From Candidatus Binataceae bacterium (GTDB lineage Bacteria; Desulfobacterota; Binatia; Binatales; Binataceae), in contig DASXMJ010000241.1 of assembly GCA_036495685.1 (NCBI GenBank), positions 1 to 63,514 of the forward strand: a DNA stretch of 63,514 nucleotides, given 5' to 3'. A program made the translations under genes and the position numbers. How positions within the stretch are numbered: the stretch's first letter is position 1; every line of letters begins with the position of its first letter. The notes beneath the pieces were generated by a model. The model saw only the letters and a program-made list of their open reading frames with translations, searched no databases and was not told where the DNA came from. This document shows, piece by piece, positions 17,160 to 25,778 of the stretch.

Positions 17160-18205
17160 CGCGCCTCGACGACCAGACGCACCAGGTTGGAAAGCTCGCC
17201 GAAGCCGAGAATGAAGTTGCGATCGGCGGAGAATACCCTCGCGACCGAGTTGGACACCGCGATCAGGTCGTGAGTCTGACCTTCGAGCGCGGCCTCGAAA
17301 AGCGCGATCCCGGAAGAGTTCCCGATAAGATCGCCGCTGAGCATCAGACGCTCGATTCGATTATCAGCTGACACTCCTAGCCACGCTTCGATCTGTCCGA
17401 GTTGTGCCGTCATGCGGCTCGACCGGTTGTATTCGGCCGCGTCGGCGACCCGGCGCAACCAGTGAATTGATTGTAACGCTTTGCCGCTCTCGACCGCACG
17501 CCTGATCTCTTCGTCGGCAAGTCGGCGCTCGCGGACCTCTCCGAGGGCTTCGCCGTAGCCGCGCACGATGGCGTCCGCGACTTCGGCCAATCCAATCTCG
17601 CGTCGCAGTTCGCGCTCGAGTGTGGATGAGGTTTCGCGGCCGTGCACAACCGACGGCACCGTGCCGGCGGGATCGAGGCGATCGAGGTCGCGGCTCAGCT
17701 CCTCCATCCCACGATTCACGGCTATCGAAGCTTCGAACATGAGGGCGCCGGAATCATCGGTTTCGAAGGTGCACATCGCGACCTCGCGCCGCTCAATGGT
17801 GATCGCATCGCGTCCTGGATAGAAGCATTCAAGTCCGAGGGTGCGGAGACCCGCGAGCAGGCCCCGCGCGTAGCGGTTCAAGACTTGCTCGGGTTTCAAG
17901 TTGGCATCGCGCTTAGGCAGTAGCGCGCCCCACTGCGGCAACACCAGGGCCAGCCCCAGCCATCCGTCACCAGCACCCACCGCGCGTCCCCCCGTGAGCC
18001 GACGCATCGCGACGATCCCGTCGTGGTCGGACGCACCTCCATAGAGATGATACCGGCCGATCGACACCGCACATCCGGTCGTCGCGTAGAGGACCAGAAC
18101 CGGCGCGCTGCGGCGGGCAGCCACTGCCTCGAGCAGATGAAGTTCAAGGCCAAGCACGTCCCATGGGGAGATGGCGGGCAGCACGATGGCTTCGAGGGCA
18201 GGCAC
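17156..18205 (-). CDS. Lipoate-protein ligase A-like protein, atypical active site
   Basis: The protein aligns with the LplA/LipM family: PWDVLGLELHLLEAV, VSIGRYH, the RRLTGGRAV lipoyl/adenylate-binding loop, and a C-terminal accessory lipoate-ligase domain (IERLMLSGDLIG). The stretch that normally carries the catalytic lysine (family pattern RKI-x-G) reads RREVAMC here, so the lysine seems absent and activity is uncertain. The GTG at 18205 (349 residues) matches the family N-terminus; an alternative TTG at 18289 would overlap lptG by 38 bases. It overlaps the HEAT gene by four bases. Confidence 0.75.
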   Translation of the reverse strand: MPALEAIVLPAISPWDVLGLELHLLEAVAARRSAPVLVLYATTGCAVSIGRYHLYGGASDHDGIVAMRRLTGGRAVGAGDGWLGLALVLPQWGALLPKRDANLKPEQVLNRYARGLLAGLRTLGLECFYPGRDAITIERREVAMCTFETDDSGALMFEASIAVNRGMEELSRDLDRLDPAGTVPSVVHGRETSSTLERELRREIGLAEVADAIVRGYGEALGEVRERRLADEEIRRAVESGKALQSIHWLRRVADAAEYNRSSRMTAQLGQIEAWLGVSADNRIERLMLSGDLIGNSSGIALFEAALEGQTHDLIAVSNSVARVFSADRNFILGFGELSNLVRLVVEAR

Positions 18206-18251
18206 GACCCGATCGTAGAAGGCGCTGGTCCGTGCGGCAAGTCGGCTTGGA

Positions 18252-19352
18252 TCAGCGCTCTTCGCCGAACAGAAAGATGGACAATGCAATCAGCGAGAAG
18301 ACGATGTTCGGAAGCCACGCGGCCCACCACGCCGACATGAGGCCCGAGCGTCCAAATGATGAGGTAATGCCGAAGGCAAGCCAGTAACCGAACCCAATCG
18401 CAATCGCCAAACCAAAGCTACGCCCGAGGCTCAGATTCCGAGGAAGGGGGTCGAGGCTCAACGCCATCCCCAGCGCGACCATGATCAGACAAGAAACCGG
18501 CGTCGCATACTTGAGATCCCGGTCGACGATGTACCCGCCGGGGTCGAGTCCTTTATGCTTCAAGCTGGCGATATACTCGTCAAGTTCCCACAGGCTGAAT
18601 TCATCGGGATCGAGTCTCAGGATCGAAAAATCCGCGGGCTTAAGTGCCAGTCGGAGCCGGTCAGGGTTGGCCGCGGTTACTTTACCGTTGGGTTCCAATG
18701 AAAAATTCCTGATTCCGTGCGGCACCCATTGGTGGCCGTTCCAGTCCGCGCGGTCGGCGTAGACAATGTCTTTGACCGAGTAGTCTTCGCCGATGTGGTA
18801 AACGGTGACGCCCAGCAGTTCGGCTTTTTTCTTGTCGTACGCGTCCGCCGAGGCGAATCCGTTGCCCAGCCGAATCCAGATGCGTTTGTCGGAGAAGACG
18901 CTCTGCAGCTGCCGCTTTTTCATCTCCACGTGGTACAGGTACTTAGCCTGCCGAGTTGCGCGGGGCACCACCGTTTCGCTCAGCACGAAGTTGAACGCGG
19001 CAATCAGCAGCGCGACGAACATCACCGGAATCGCCATCTCAAGACGGCTGATCCCGAGTTGCTGACAGGCGAGCACCTCGCCCGAGCGATTGAGAATCGC
19101 AAATCCGAGCAGCACTCCGGCCAGACAGGCGACCGGAAGGATCTGCGTAACGATGAGCGGAATTTTGAGCGCAAAGTACTCGAGCCCGAGCAGCCCGAGA
19201 CCGCCGTATTTGATCAGATCGTTGAACCGGTCGAACATGTCGCCGAGCAGATACGCCGCGGTGAACGCGGCCACGCAGACCATGAACGGACCAAAGAACT
19301 GGCCTGCCAGAAACCGGTCCATCACTGGGGAAAGCCGCGGGCGTAGTCTCAT
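18252..19352 (-). CDS. lptG: LPS export permease LptG
   Basis: The 366-residue protein has the YjgP/YjgQ layout: transmembrane helices at the N-terminus, a large periplasmic beta-jellyroll (about residues 130-260), and transmembrane helices at the C-terminus. Recognisable segments are RSGEVLACQQLGIS and the LGMALSLDP helix. With LptF and the ATPase LptB it extracts lipopolysaccharide from the inner membrane. Its start overlaps the lptF stop by four bases. lptB, lptC and lptA are not in the window. Confidence 0.92.
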   Translation of the reverse strand: MRLRPRLSPVMDRFLAGQFFGPFMVCVAAFTAAYLLGDMFDRFNDLIKYGGLGLLGLEYFALKIPLIVTQILPVACLAGVLLGFAILNRSGEVLACQQLGISRLEMAIPVMFVALLIAAFNFVLSETVVPRATRQAKYLYHVEMKKRQLQSVFSDKRIWIRLGNGFASADAYDKKKAELLGVTVYHIGEDYSVKDIVYADRADWNGHQWVPHGIRNFSLEPNGKVTAANPDRLRLALKPADFSILRLDPDEFSLWELDEYIASLKHKGLDPGGYIVDRDLKYATPVSCLIMVALGMALSLDPLPRNLSLGRSFGLAIAIGFGYWLAFGITSSFGRSGLMSAWWAAWLPNIVFSLIALSIFLFGEER

Positions 19353-20536
19353 GCCGCCTTCCTGCTCCGCTCGTAGCGCTCTACCAGATCCCAGATGATG
19401 TCGCCCGGGCCGCGCCCCTGATTGCCCTTGTCCTGCGCGGCGCGCACGAACAGCCAGACCGCCAGCACGATGAACACCAGATCGGGAATGCTCATTGCGA
19501 CAAAGGAGCTCAGCAGGCCGCGCTCGGCCAGCGTCCGTCCTACTCGCATCAGGCCGTAATAGAAAAAGAACAGTCCTACGGCGACCCCGAAACGCTCGGA
19601 ATGACCCCCGCGCGCCGGTTTGAGGCCCAACGCGATTCCGATCATCGCGAACATCAAGGTCGCGAGCGGCACGGTGTATTTGGAGGCTAGCTCGGTCTCC
19701 GCTTCGTGGTCGGGTTTGCGCGCCGCGCGCGCTTTTGCAATCCGCGCCTCGAGATCGTCGTAGGAGAGTTCATCGGAGTCGCGGTCGGAGCCGAGCTCCG
19801 CTTCCCTGGGACGAAAACTCAGATCGTAGATGCGAAAACTTGTGACCCGGCTCTGATCGGTGTTGGCTTCGGTGCCGTATAGGGATCCATCGAACAGGCG
19901 CAGCGTCGTGCCGCCCTTGTCGTCGGGCAGCACCATGCCGGCTTTGCCGATGATCGTGGTTTGCTGGTGGGGATCGCGTGAATCGGAGATAAGCACGCCG
20001 TGCAGTGTGCCGTCTTCGTCGGAGATGTGATCGACGTAAATCATCACCCCGGGCAGGTCGTCATTGAAAATTTTTTCACGAAGTCCAGCCGCTGCCTTGG
20101 TGCGGGTAAGATAGTAGAGGCGATCTTCCAGGCGTTGATTTGCCCAGGGCCGCACCGTGAACGCGAACCAGCTCGAAATCGCATAGACCACCACTGCGAC
20201 CGCCATCACCGGCACCGCAATCCGATACAGGCTCACGCCGCAGGCGCGCGCCGCGGTCATTTCCTGGTCGCCTGACATCCGCCCAAATCCGAGCAGTACG
20301 CCGAGCAGCACCGCCATCCCCAGCGTCAGCTCGAGAAACGCGGGAAGAATGTAGCCGATGAGGCCAAGTACCTCGCCGAGCGTGACTCCGTGGTTCACGA
20401 CCATCTCGGTGAGCTTGACCAGGCGCCCGGTCACGAGCGCGAACGTCAGCAGCCCGACTCCCATCAGGAACGGGGCGAGGACTTCCCAGGCGACGTAGCG
20501 ATCCAGGATCGTAACTTTGGGGACAGAAAGCCTCAA
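19349..20536 (-). CDS. lptF: LPS export permease LptF
   Basis: The 395-residue protein has two blocks of transmembrane helices flanking a periplasmic domain, and begins LDRYVAWEVLAPFLMGVGLL as in LptF. GRMSGDQEMTAARACGVS is the cytoplasmic coupling segment that contacts LptB in this family. It is first of the pair lptF-lptG and leads a long minus-strand gene run. The start is TTG; no better in-frame start was seen. It is divergent from rlmB with 85 bases between them. Confidence 0.92.
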   Translation of the reverse strand: MRLSVPKVTILDRYVAWEVLAPFLMGVGLLTFALVTGRLVKLTEMVVNHGVTLGEVLGLIGYILPAFLELTLGMAVLLGVLLGFGRMSGDQEMTAARACGVSLYRIAVPVMAVAVVVYAISSWFAFTVRPWANQRLEDRLYYLTRTKAAAGLREKIFNDDLPGVMIYVDHISDEDGTLHGVLISDSRDPHQQTTIIGKAGMVLPDDKGGTTLRLFDGSLYGTEANTDQSRVTSFRIYDLSFRPREAELGSDRDSDELSYDDLEARIAKARAARKPDHEAETELASKYTVPLATLMFAMIGIALGLKPARGGHSERFGVAVGLFFFYYGLMRVGRTLAERGLLSSFVAMSIPDLVFIVLAVWLFVRAAQDKGNQGRGPGDIIWDLVERYERSRKAA

Positions 20537-20621
20537 CGAAAGTTCACACGGAAGAAAAGTCGACCCAATGATTTTAAGCCTTGCGCGGGTTTTCTCAACA
20601 CCCTGATAGAATTGCGAGGCG

Positions 20622-21419
20622 ATGAAAAGGTTCCGCGAACGCCATCGTCCTTCGCAGCGCGAGGAGCCGCGCGGAGAACCAGGGCGCGCCGGTCCAAACG
20701 TGGTGTTTGGAGCCGGGCCGGTTAGTGAGCTGGTTTTGGCCGCGCCCCATTCGATCGAGACGCTTCACGTCCGGGCGGGGGATGAGCGCCGGTTCAGCGA
20801 CGCAGCGGATCGCGTCCGCGCCGCCGGAGGCCGCGTCGTGATCGCGCGCGAGGGCGACCTCGAGCGCCTCGTCGACCGCGATGGTCGTCATCAGGGCGTC
20901 GCCGCAATCGTGCGCGAGTATCACTACGCGGACCTGGAAGACATCGTCCGCGATACGCCCGATCCGATCTTGCTCGTCGATGGAGTCACCGACCCGCGCA
21001 ATCTCGGCGCGCTGCTGCGATCCGCTGACGGTGCAGGAATCGGTGCGGTGGTACTGGCGCGAGATCGCACGGTGGGGGTCACCCCGGCTGCAGTGAAATC
21101 ATCGGCGGGGGCGTGGGTGCATTTGAGAATCGCGCGCTGCGGCAATGTCGCGCGCACTCTGCAGATGCTTAAGCAAGCCGGCTACTGGATTGTCGCGCTC
21201 GCGCCGGGCGGTGAAATCTCGGTTTACGCCCTGGACACCGCGCGCAAGCTGGTTATCGTGGTCGGGTCAGAAGGCGAAGGTATCCGCCCAATCGTGCGGA
21301 AGGCCGCCGACTTTGTCGTGTCGATTCCAATGCGCGGCAAAGTGGCGTCGCTGAACGTGGCGGTCGCTGCGGCGGTTGCGCTGTACGAGGTCGTTCGCCG
21401 CCGCGAGCGAGCCGACTAG
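20622..21419 (+). CDS. rlmB: 23S rRNA 2'-O-ribose methyltransferase RlmB-like (TrmH family)
   Basis: The 265-residue protein has an N-terminal substrate-binding domain (VVFGAGPVSELVLA) and a C-terminal SPOUT knot domain with the three TrmH motifs: DGVTDPRNLGALLRSA, VIVVGSEGEGIRPIV and IPMRGKVASLNVAVAAAVALYE. This matches RlmB, which methylates the 2'-OH of a 23S rRNA guanosine. The basic N-terminal tail of about 25 residues is extra. The exact target could differ within the TrmH family. Confidence 0.9.
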   Translation: MKRFRERHRPSQREEPRGEPGRAGPNVVFGAGPVSELVLAAPHSIETLHVRAGDERRFSDAADRVRAAGGRVVIAREGDLERLVDRDGRHQGVAAIVREYHYADLEDIVRDTPDPILLVDGVTDPRNLGALLRSADGAGIGAVVLARDRTVGVTPAAVKSSAGAWVHLRIARCGNVARTLQMLKQAGYWIVALAPGGEISVYALDTARKLVIVVGSEGEGIRPIVRKAADFVVSIPMRGKVASLNVAVAAAVALYEVVRRRERAD

Positions 21420-21489
21420 GCTGAGTTCAAAGCTTCACGCCTCTGCAACTATACCGATCGGCTCTGCTGGTTGGCTTCGGTTGGGCACC

Positions 21490-21900
21490 TCAGGGGCTGG
21501 CTGTCTCGGACGACTGCTCGCTGATTGCGACCCCGCCGCCCTGCCCCGCGTCGATGTATCCCCGAAACATCGCTTGTGCGTTCATTGCCGGTCGATACTC
21601 GCCTATAGATCGCGACCCGTGCGGGTCGTCATTCCATACCGCGTGCGGGATACCCGGCGCGATGGTCATCTTCTCGCCGCGTCGCAACGCATGTTCGACT
21701 CCTGCCACCCGGCATCGCAGCGTGCCCTCGATTACTTCCACACGCTCTTCCTGCTCGGTGTGGATGTGGTCGCGCGGAGCGGGCGTCACCGCCCGTGCGA
21801 TGTATTCTAAACGAAACAGCGCACCGGACGATTCCTCTGCGGACACGAGCACGATGACGCGATCGCGTGGTACCCGACGCTCTTGAAGCTTATCCGCCAT
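21490..21900 (-). CDS. Cupin-domain protein
   Basis: The 136-residue protein is a single small cupin barrel. Motif 1 is HIHTEQEERVEVIEG and motif 2 is PGIPHAVWN, which give the three His and one Glu metal-binding positions. Function is unknown, as for many stand-alone cupins. It begins at ATG behind GGAGGAGG. An inverted repeat about 85-105 bases upstream and the WYL regulator gene beyond it suggest control by that regulator. Confidence 0.85.
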   Translation of the reverse strand: MADKLQERRVPRDRVIVLVSAEESSGALFRLEYIARAVTPAPRDHIHTEQEERVEVIEGTLRCRVAGVEHALRRGEKMTIAPGIPHAVWNDDPHGSRSIGEYRPAMNAQAMFRGYIDAGQGGGVAISEQSSETASP

Positions 21901-21982
21901 GAACCTCCTCCTTCCGCTAAGGCGCAGTCGCTGAATGCTGCGGACGAATTTAGCATTTGAGTTGTACGGACGCGCGCGACCT

Positions 21983-22004
21983 TGCTGACAGTGCCATGTC
22001 AGCA
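21983..22004. promoter_or_regulatory. Inverted repeat, candidate operator of the cupin gene
   Basis: TGCTGACA, six-base spacer, TGTCAGCA: perfect 8-base arms, between the WYL regulator gene and the cupin gene on the minus strand. A second repeat with the same CTGAC/GTCAG half-sites lies 32 bases away. The lack of a T-tract argues against a terminator. Confidence 0.5.
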
Positions 22005-22035
22005 GGGAGCGTTTGGAGGATTCGCCTTGGTAGCC

Positions 22036-22056
22036 TCCTGACAGCCGGCGTCAGGA
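22036..22056. promoter_or_regulatory. Second inverted repeat with the same half-sites
   Basis: TCCTGAC, seven-base spacer, GTCAGGA: perfect 7-base arms immediately after the WYL regulator stop codon. It shares CTGAC/GTCAG with the repeat at 21983-22004. It may be a second operator site or a weak hairpin at the end of the regulator transcript. Confidence 0.4.
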
Positions 22057-22061
22057 TTGGG

Positions 22062-22745
22062 TCACGATTTGCGCAACAGTTGGCGAAAGAGGTCTTCTGC
22101 CGACTTGCCCGGCTCGAGCGGAAACGATTCGTCGAGGAACTCGATCTCGTCCATGCGATCGGCGCGGAAGAACCGGAAATCGCCGCGAAGTTCGCACCAC
22201 GAACCTGCCATCCAGAGTGGCGGATAAAACCACAGGGTGAGGGGGCGCACCGTACGCCTGGTCTCGGCGCCCTTTTCGTCATGGTAGCAGAACCGAATTT
22301 TTTGGCGGGCGCGAATGGCGCCGCGCAGACGGCGCAAATCGAACTTGAGAGCCACGCGGCGAACGTCCTTGGGCGCCCACAAGGATCGGTCGTCGACCAT
22401 CCGTCGCAAGTTTCCGGGTATTACGGTTTCGATCTTTGCCAGCGCCGCATCCGCGGCATCGCCCATTTCATTGTCGCTCCAGTTCTGCACCATGCGAATT
22501 CCGAACAGGAGCGCCTCGAGTTCGTTCTCGCTGAACATCAGCGGAGGCAGGTCGTAGCCCCGGCGCAGCGAGTAGCCGATGCCGGCGGCGCCCTCTATCG
22601 GTACTTTGCTGGCCACCAGGTCGTGGATGTCACGGTAGATGGTCCGTTCGGTGACGCGGAGCTGCTCGGCTAGAGCGTGGGCCGTGACAATGCGATTCCT
22701 TCTCAGGCGCTGGATGATCTCGAACAGTCGGTCGGTGCGGCGCAT
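22062..22745 (-). CDS. YafY-type HTH-WYL transcriptional regulator
   Basis: The 227-residue protein has an N-terminal winged helix of the HTH_11 type (RTDRLFEIIQRLRR, LAEQLRVTERTIYRDIHDLV) and a C-terminal WYL-like ligand-sensing domain (residues about 140-220, with FYPPLWMAGSWCELRGDFRFFRADRM in place of the canonical Trp-Tyr-Leu). Such proteins regulate neighbouring detoxification or stress genes. The cupin gene downstream on the same strand, with intervening inverted repeats, is the likely target. Confidence 0.88.
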   Translation of the reverse strand: MRRTDRLFEIIQRLRRNRIVTAHALAEQLRVTERTIYRDIHDLVASKVPIEGAAGIGYSLRRGYDLPPLMFSENELEALLFGIRMVQNWSDNEMGDAADAALAKIETVIPGNLRRMVDDRSLWAPKDVRRVALKFDLRRLRGAIRARQKIRFCYHDEKGAETRRTVRPLTLWFYPPLWMAGSWCELRGDFRFFRADRMDEIEFLDESFPLEPGKSAEDLFRQLLRKS

Positions 22746-22894
22746 TTGCGGAACCCTTGAGCGAGCCTCCCTAGATCTCAGTGAGAGTTCAAACCTCCAA
22801 GTGGTCTTGACCCAGGATTTACTGGAAACAGAGTTCTATTTGTTGCCGTCTTCAGTCCGGAAAATGCCCTGAAAGGGTCGGATTCGGCTCGTCC

Positions 22895-22923
22895 TTGACT
22901 ATGTGGTATCATCCGAATACCGT
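22895..22923 (+). promoter_or_regulatory. Possible promoter of the tRNA/secE-nusG cluster
   Basis: TTGACT (22895-22900) is followed after 17 bases by TACCGT (22918-22923), about 20 bases before the first tRNA. The -35 is good and the -10 is weak. The position is right for a stable-RNA promoter. Confidence 0.35.
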
Positions 22924-22942
22924 TTTTTCTTTAACGCTGTTT

Positions 22943-23014
22943 GCCGATGTAGCTCAAAGGTAGAGCAACTGATTTGTAATCAGTAGGTTGCCAGTTCAAT
23001 TCTGGCCATCGGCT
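22943..23014 (+). tRNA. tRNA-Thr (TGT)
   Basis: The acceptor stem GCCGATG pairs with CATCGGC. The anticodon loop TTTGTAA between ACTGA and TCAGT gives anticodon TGT. The T-loop is TTCAATT. The 3' CCA is not encoded. First of a four-tRNA array. Confidence 0.95.
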
Positions 23015-23039
23015 TAGGTCAGTAAGGTGGTGGCTTTGC

Positions 23040-23125
<86 letters not shown>

Positions 23126-23144
23126 ACATACAGGTGGCAGGAGA

Positions 23145-23220
23145 GCGGGAATAGCTCAGTTGGTAGAGCGCGAGCCTTCCAAGCTCGGGGTCGCGGGTTC
23201 GAGTCCCGTTTCCCGCTCCA
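23145..23220 (+). tRNA. tRNA-Gly (TCC)
   Basis: The acceptor stem GCGGGAA pairs with TTCCCGC. The anticodon loop CTTCCAA between CGAGC and GCTCG gives TCC. CCA is encoded at 23218-23220. Confidence 0.95.
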
Positions 23221-23261
23221 ATCCAAACCTCATCCGGCCAAACCTTTTTGGATGGAGGTTT

Positions 23262-23334
<73 letters not shown>

Positions 23335-23391
23335 TTGAAACGAGCGCAAGCGCGCATCAATCGGGGGCGCGAGGGAAGATAGAAAACAGTC

Positions 23392-23556
23392 ATGGCAGCA
23401 ATCAGGGAATTGATCGGATTAGCGTGCGACGGCTGCAAGCGGCGCAACTATATGACCACCCGGAACAAGAAGAAGCAGACTGAGAAGTTCCAGATCAAGA
23501 AGTTCTGTCCGAGTTGTCGCAGCCACACGCTGCACAAAGAGACCAAGGTTAGCTAG
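23392..23556 (+). CDS. rpmG: 50S ribosomal protein L33 (bL33)
   Basis: The 54-residue product begins MAAIRELIGLACDGCKRRNY and ends HKETKVS. Two CxxC pairs (CDGC and CPSC) make it the zinc-binding C+ form of bL33. It sits between tRNA-Thr(GGT) and tRNA-Trp, upstream of secE, a common bacterial arrangement. It is a small large-subunit protein near the E site. Confidence 0.95.
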   Translation: MAAIRELIGLACDGCKRRNYMTTRNKKKQTEKFQIKKFCPSCRSHTLHKETKVS

Positions 23557-23586
23557 GCGGCAGGGTGACACCGCCGAAACGCGCGA

Positions 23587-23663
23587 GGGTCAGTAGCTCT
23601 AATTGGCAGAGCATCGGACTCCAAATCCGGGGGTTGCAGGTTCGAATCCTGCCTGACCCGCCA
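23587..23663 (+). tRNA. tRNA-Trp (CCA)
   Basis: The acceptor stem GGGTCAG pairs with CTGACCC. The anticodon loop CTCCAAA gives CCA. CCA is encoded at the 3' end. It directly precedes secE. Confidence 0.95.
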
Positions 23664-23692
23664 TCACGGTTCCCTTGTACGGGAAGTAGAAA

Positions 23693-23896
23693 ATGGATAA
23701 ATTAAAAAGTTACCTCAATCAGGGCGTAAGTTTTGTTCAAGAAGCCTGGATCGAGCTTTCGAAGGTTCATTATCCCTCGCCCAAGGAGACCATCCAGGCG
23801 ACGATTGTCGTTGTGGCTCTTTCGTTCGTGATGGCGCTGTGGCTGGGGCTGATTGACTTGGGCGCGACTCGTATTGTTCGGGCACTGCTTAGCTGA
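23693..23896 (+). CDS. secE: Preprotein translocase subunit SecE
   Basis: The 67-residue protein is the short form with one transmembrane segment. The amphipathic helix FVQEAWIELSKVHYPSPKETIQAT precedes a hydrophobic stretch (IVVVALSFVMALWLGLIDLG). The WxELxKVxxPSxxE pattern is the SecE signature. It clamps SecY in the membrane. It lies between tRNA-Trp and nusG, as in most bacteria. Confidence 0.95.
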   Translation: MDKLKSYLNQGVSFVQEAWIELSKVHYPSPKETIQATIVVVALSFVMALWLGLIDLGATRIVRALLS

Positions 23897-23969
23897 ACGA
23901 CGTAATGGAAGTTTTTTGACGACTAATACGGCCCGCAGCTGCCGCACCGGCTCGTGATCGAGCCTTCCG

Positions 23970-24554
23970 ATGACGCAACCGCAAGAAGATAGCCGCAAAC
24001 CCGACGAGAGCCCTAAAACGGAAGGGATGAAGTGGTACGTGGTCCACACGTACTCGGGCTATGAGCACAAGGCCAAGGCCGCGCTCGAGGAGCGGGTCCG
24101 CTCGCTCCACATGGATGCGAAGATCGGCAAGGTGCTGGTGCCGGTCGAACGCGTGCAGGAACTCGGCAAGGGCGGCCAGCGAAAGATCGCGTCGCGGAAA
24201 TTCTTCCCGGGCTACATCTTCGTCAACATGGTTCTCGACGACGAAACCTGGCACGTTATCAAGAACACACCCAAGATAACCGGTTTCGTCGGACACTCCA
24301 CCAATCCTCCCGAGGTGCCCGAGTCCGAAGTTTTCGGGATCGAGCAGCAGATGGAGGAGGGAGCGCTGCGGCCCAAGCCCAAGGTGCTGTTCGAGGTGGG
24401 TGAAGCAATCAAGGTCGTCGATGGGCCGTTCCAGGACTTCAACGGCACCGTCGAAGAGGTCAAGCCCGAGAAGGGCAAGGTGCGCGTGCTCATTTCAATT
24501 TTCGGGCGCGCCACTCCCGTCGAACTTGACTTTGTACAGGTGGAGAAATCGTGA
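23970..24554 (+). CDS. nusG: Transcription termination/antitermination factor NusG
   Basis: The 194-residue protein has an NGN domain (KWYVVHTYSGYEHKAKAALEE, FPGYIFVNM, GFVGH) and a C-terminal KOW domain (VVDGPFQDFNGTVEEVKPEKGKVRV). It binds RNA polymerase beta' and links it to Rho or ribosomal S10. A short acidic N-terminal tail of about 19 residues precedes the NGN domain. It stands after secE and before rplK in the classical order. Confidence 0.95.
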   Translation: MTQPQEDSRKPDESPKTEGMKWYVVHTYSGYEHKAKAALEERVRSLHMDAKIGKVLVPVERVQELGKGGQRKIASRKFFPGYIFVNMVLDDETWHVIKNTPKITGFVGHSTNPPEVPESEVFGIEQQMEEGALRPKPKVLFEVGEAIKVVDGPFQDFNGTVEEVKPEKGKVRVLISIFGRATPVELDFVQVEKS

Positions 24555-24608
24555 CCTGGTGTTCGCTCCCCTCAGTCATGGCGGAGCTCCCGTGAATGAG
24601 TCTGGAAA

Positions 24609-25034
24609 ATGGCTAAGAAAGTAGTCGGTCAGATCAAACTGCAGATACCGGCTGGTGCCGCGAATCCATCGCCCCCGGTGGGTCCGGCATTAGGCCAGCG
24701 CGGCGTCAACATTATGGAGTTTTGCAAGGCGTTCAACGCGCAGACGCAAAACATGCAGGGCCTGGTTATACCGGTGATCGTTACGGTCTACGCGGACCGC
24801 TCCTTCACCTTCGTGACCAAGAGTCCGCCGGCTTCGGTGCTGTTGCTCAAGGCGGCAGGCATCGAAAAGGGCAGCGCGACCCCCAACAAGAACAAGGTGG
24901 GCAAGGTCACCCGCGCGCAAGTTGAGGAAATCGCCAGGACCAAGATCAAGGATCTCACGGCCGCGGACCTCGCCGCCGCGGTCAACACTGTGGCGGGGAC
25001 CGCACGCTCGATGGGAATCGAAATTCAGGAATAG
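24609..25034 (+). CDS. rplK: 50S ribosomal protein L11 (uL11)
   Basis: The 141-residue protein has the standard start [34 protein letters not shown] (here split in one frame) and the C-terminal rRNA-binding domain ending MGIEIQE. It binds the GTPase-associated centre of 23S rRNA together with L10 and L7/L12. Full length. It leads the rplK-rplA-rplJ-rplL run. Confidence 0.97.
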   Translation: MAKKVVGQIKLQIPAGAANPSPPVGPALGQRGVNIMEFCKAFNAQTQNMQGLVIPVIVTVYADRSFTFVTKSPPASVLLLKAAGIEKGSATPNKNKVGKVTRAQVEEIARTKIKDLTAADLAAAVNTVAGTARSMGIEIQE

Positions 25035-25047
25035 AGGACTACGCGCG

Positions 25048-25758
25048 ATGGCAGGCAAGAAATATCGCGAAGCCATAAAGAAGATTGATAGGGAAAAGCG
25101 CTATCCGCTCGAAGAGGCGGTCAAGCTGGTGATCGACAACAAGCTCGCCAAATTCGATGAGACGGTCGAAGTGGCGGTGCGGCTCGGGGTGGATCCCCGC
25201 CAGGCAGATCAGAACGTCCGCGGCACCGTGGTACTTCCGCACGGAACCGGTAAGACCGAACGGGTTCTAGTTATCGCGAAGGGCGAGAAAGAGCGCGAAG
25301 CCACTGAAGCCGGAGCGGATTTCGTCGGTGGCGACGAAATCATCAAGAAAATCCAGGAGGAGAGCTGGCTTGATTTCGATCGCGTGATCGCGACGCCGGA
25401 CATGATGGGACAGGTCGGAAGGATCGGCAAAATTCTGGGTCCGCGCGGGCTGATGCCCAACCCCAAAGTCGGCACCGTCACGTTCGATGTCGCCAAGGCG
25501 GTCAGCGAGGTCAAGGCCGGTAAAGTCGACTACCGGGTCGACAAGGCCGGTGTGGTCCACGCGCGCATCGGCAAGCTCAGCTTCGGGGAACAGAAGCTGC
25601 TGGACAATGCGCACACCCTGCTCTCCGCGATCCTTCGCGCCAAGCCCGCCAGCGCCAAGGGCAACTACATCAAGAGCGTGGCCTTGTCTTCCACGATGGG
25701 ACCGGGAGTTCGGATTGACACCGCGTCGGCGGCCAAGACCGCGGCAGCTGCGGCCTGA
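25048..25758 (+). CDS. rplA: 50S ribosomal protein L1 (uL1)
   Basis: The 236-residue protein has the L1 signature region [15 protein letters not shown] and the N-terminal KKYREA. It forms the L1 stalk at the E site and in many bacteria represses its own operon. The ATG at 25048, 13 bases after the rplK stop, is chosen; the open frame extends further upstream into rplK but that is not L1 sequence. The C-terminus ends in an Ala-rich tail. Confidence 0.97.
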   Translation: MAGKKYREAIKKIDREKRYPLEEAVKLVIDNKLAKFDETVEVAVRLGVDPRQADQNVRGTVVLPHGTGKTERVLVIAKGEKEREATEAGADFVGGDEIIKKIQEESWLDFDRVIATPDMMGQVGRIGKILGPRGLMPNPKVGTVTFDVAKAVSEVKAGKVDYRVDKAGVVHARIGKLSFGEQKLLDNAHTLLSAILRAKPASAKGNYIKSVALSSTMGPGVRIDTASAAKTAAAAA

Positions 25759-25778
25759 CCCGCGCGAGGATTCGGTAA

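Noticed and set aside
21957..22673. 238-residue plus-strand frame opposite the WYL regulator
   Set aside because: It is the antisense shadow of a clearly recognisable HTH-WYL gene; its own translation matches nothing known.
25759..25778. L10 autoregulatory leader before rplJ
   Set aside because: Only 20 bases separate rplA and rplJ, too short for the known L10-L12 binding structure.
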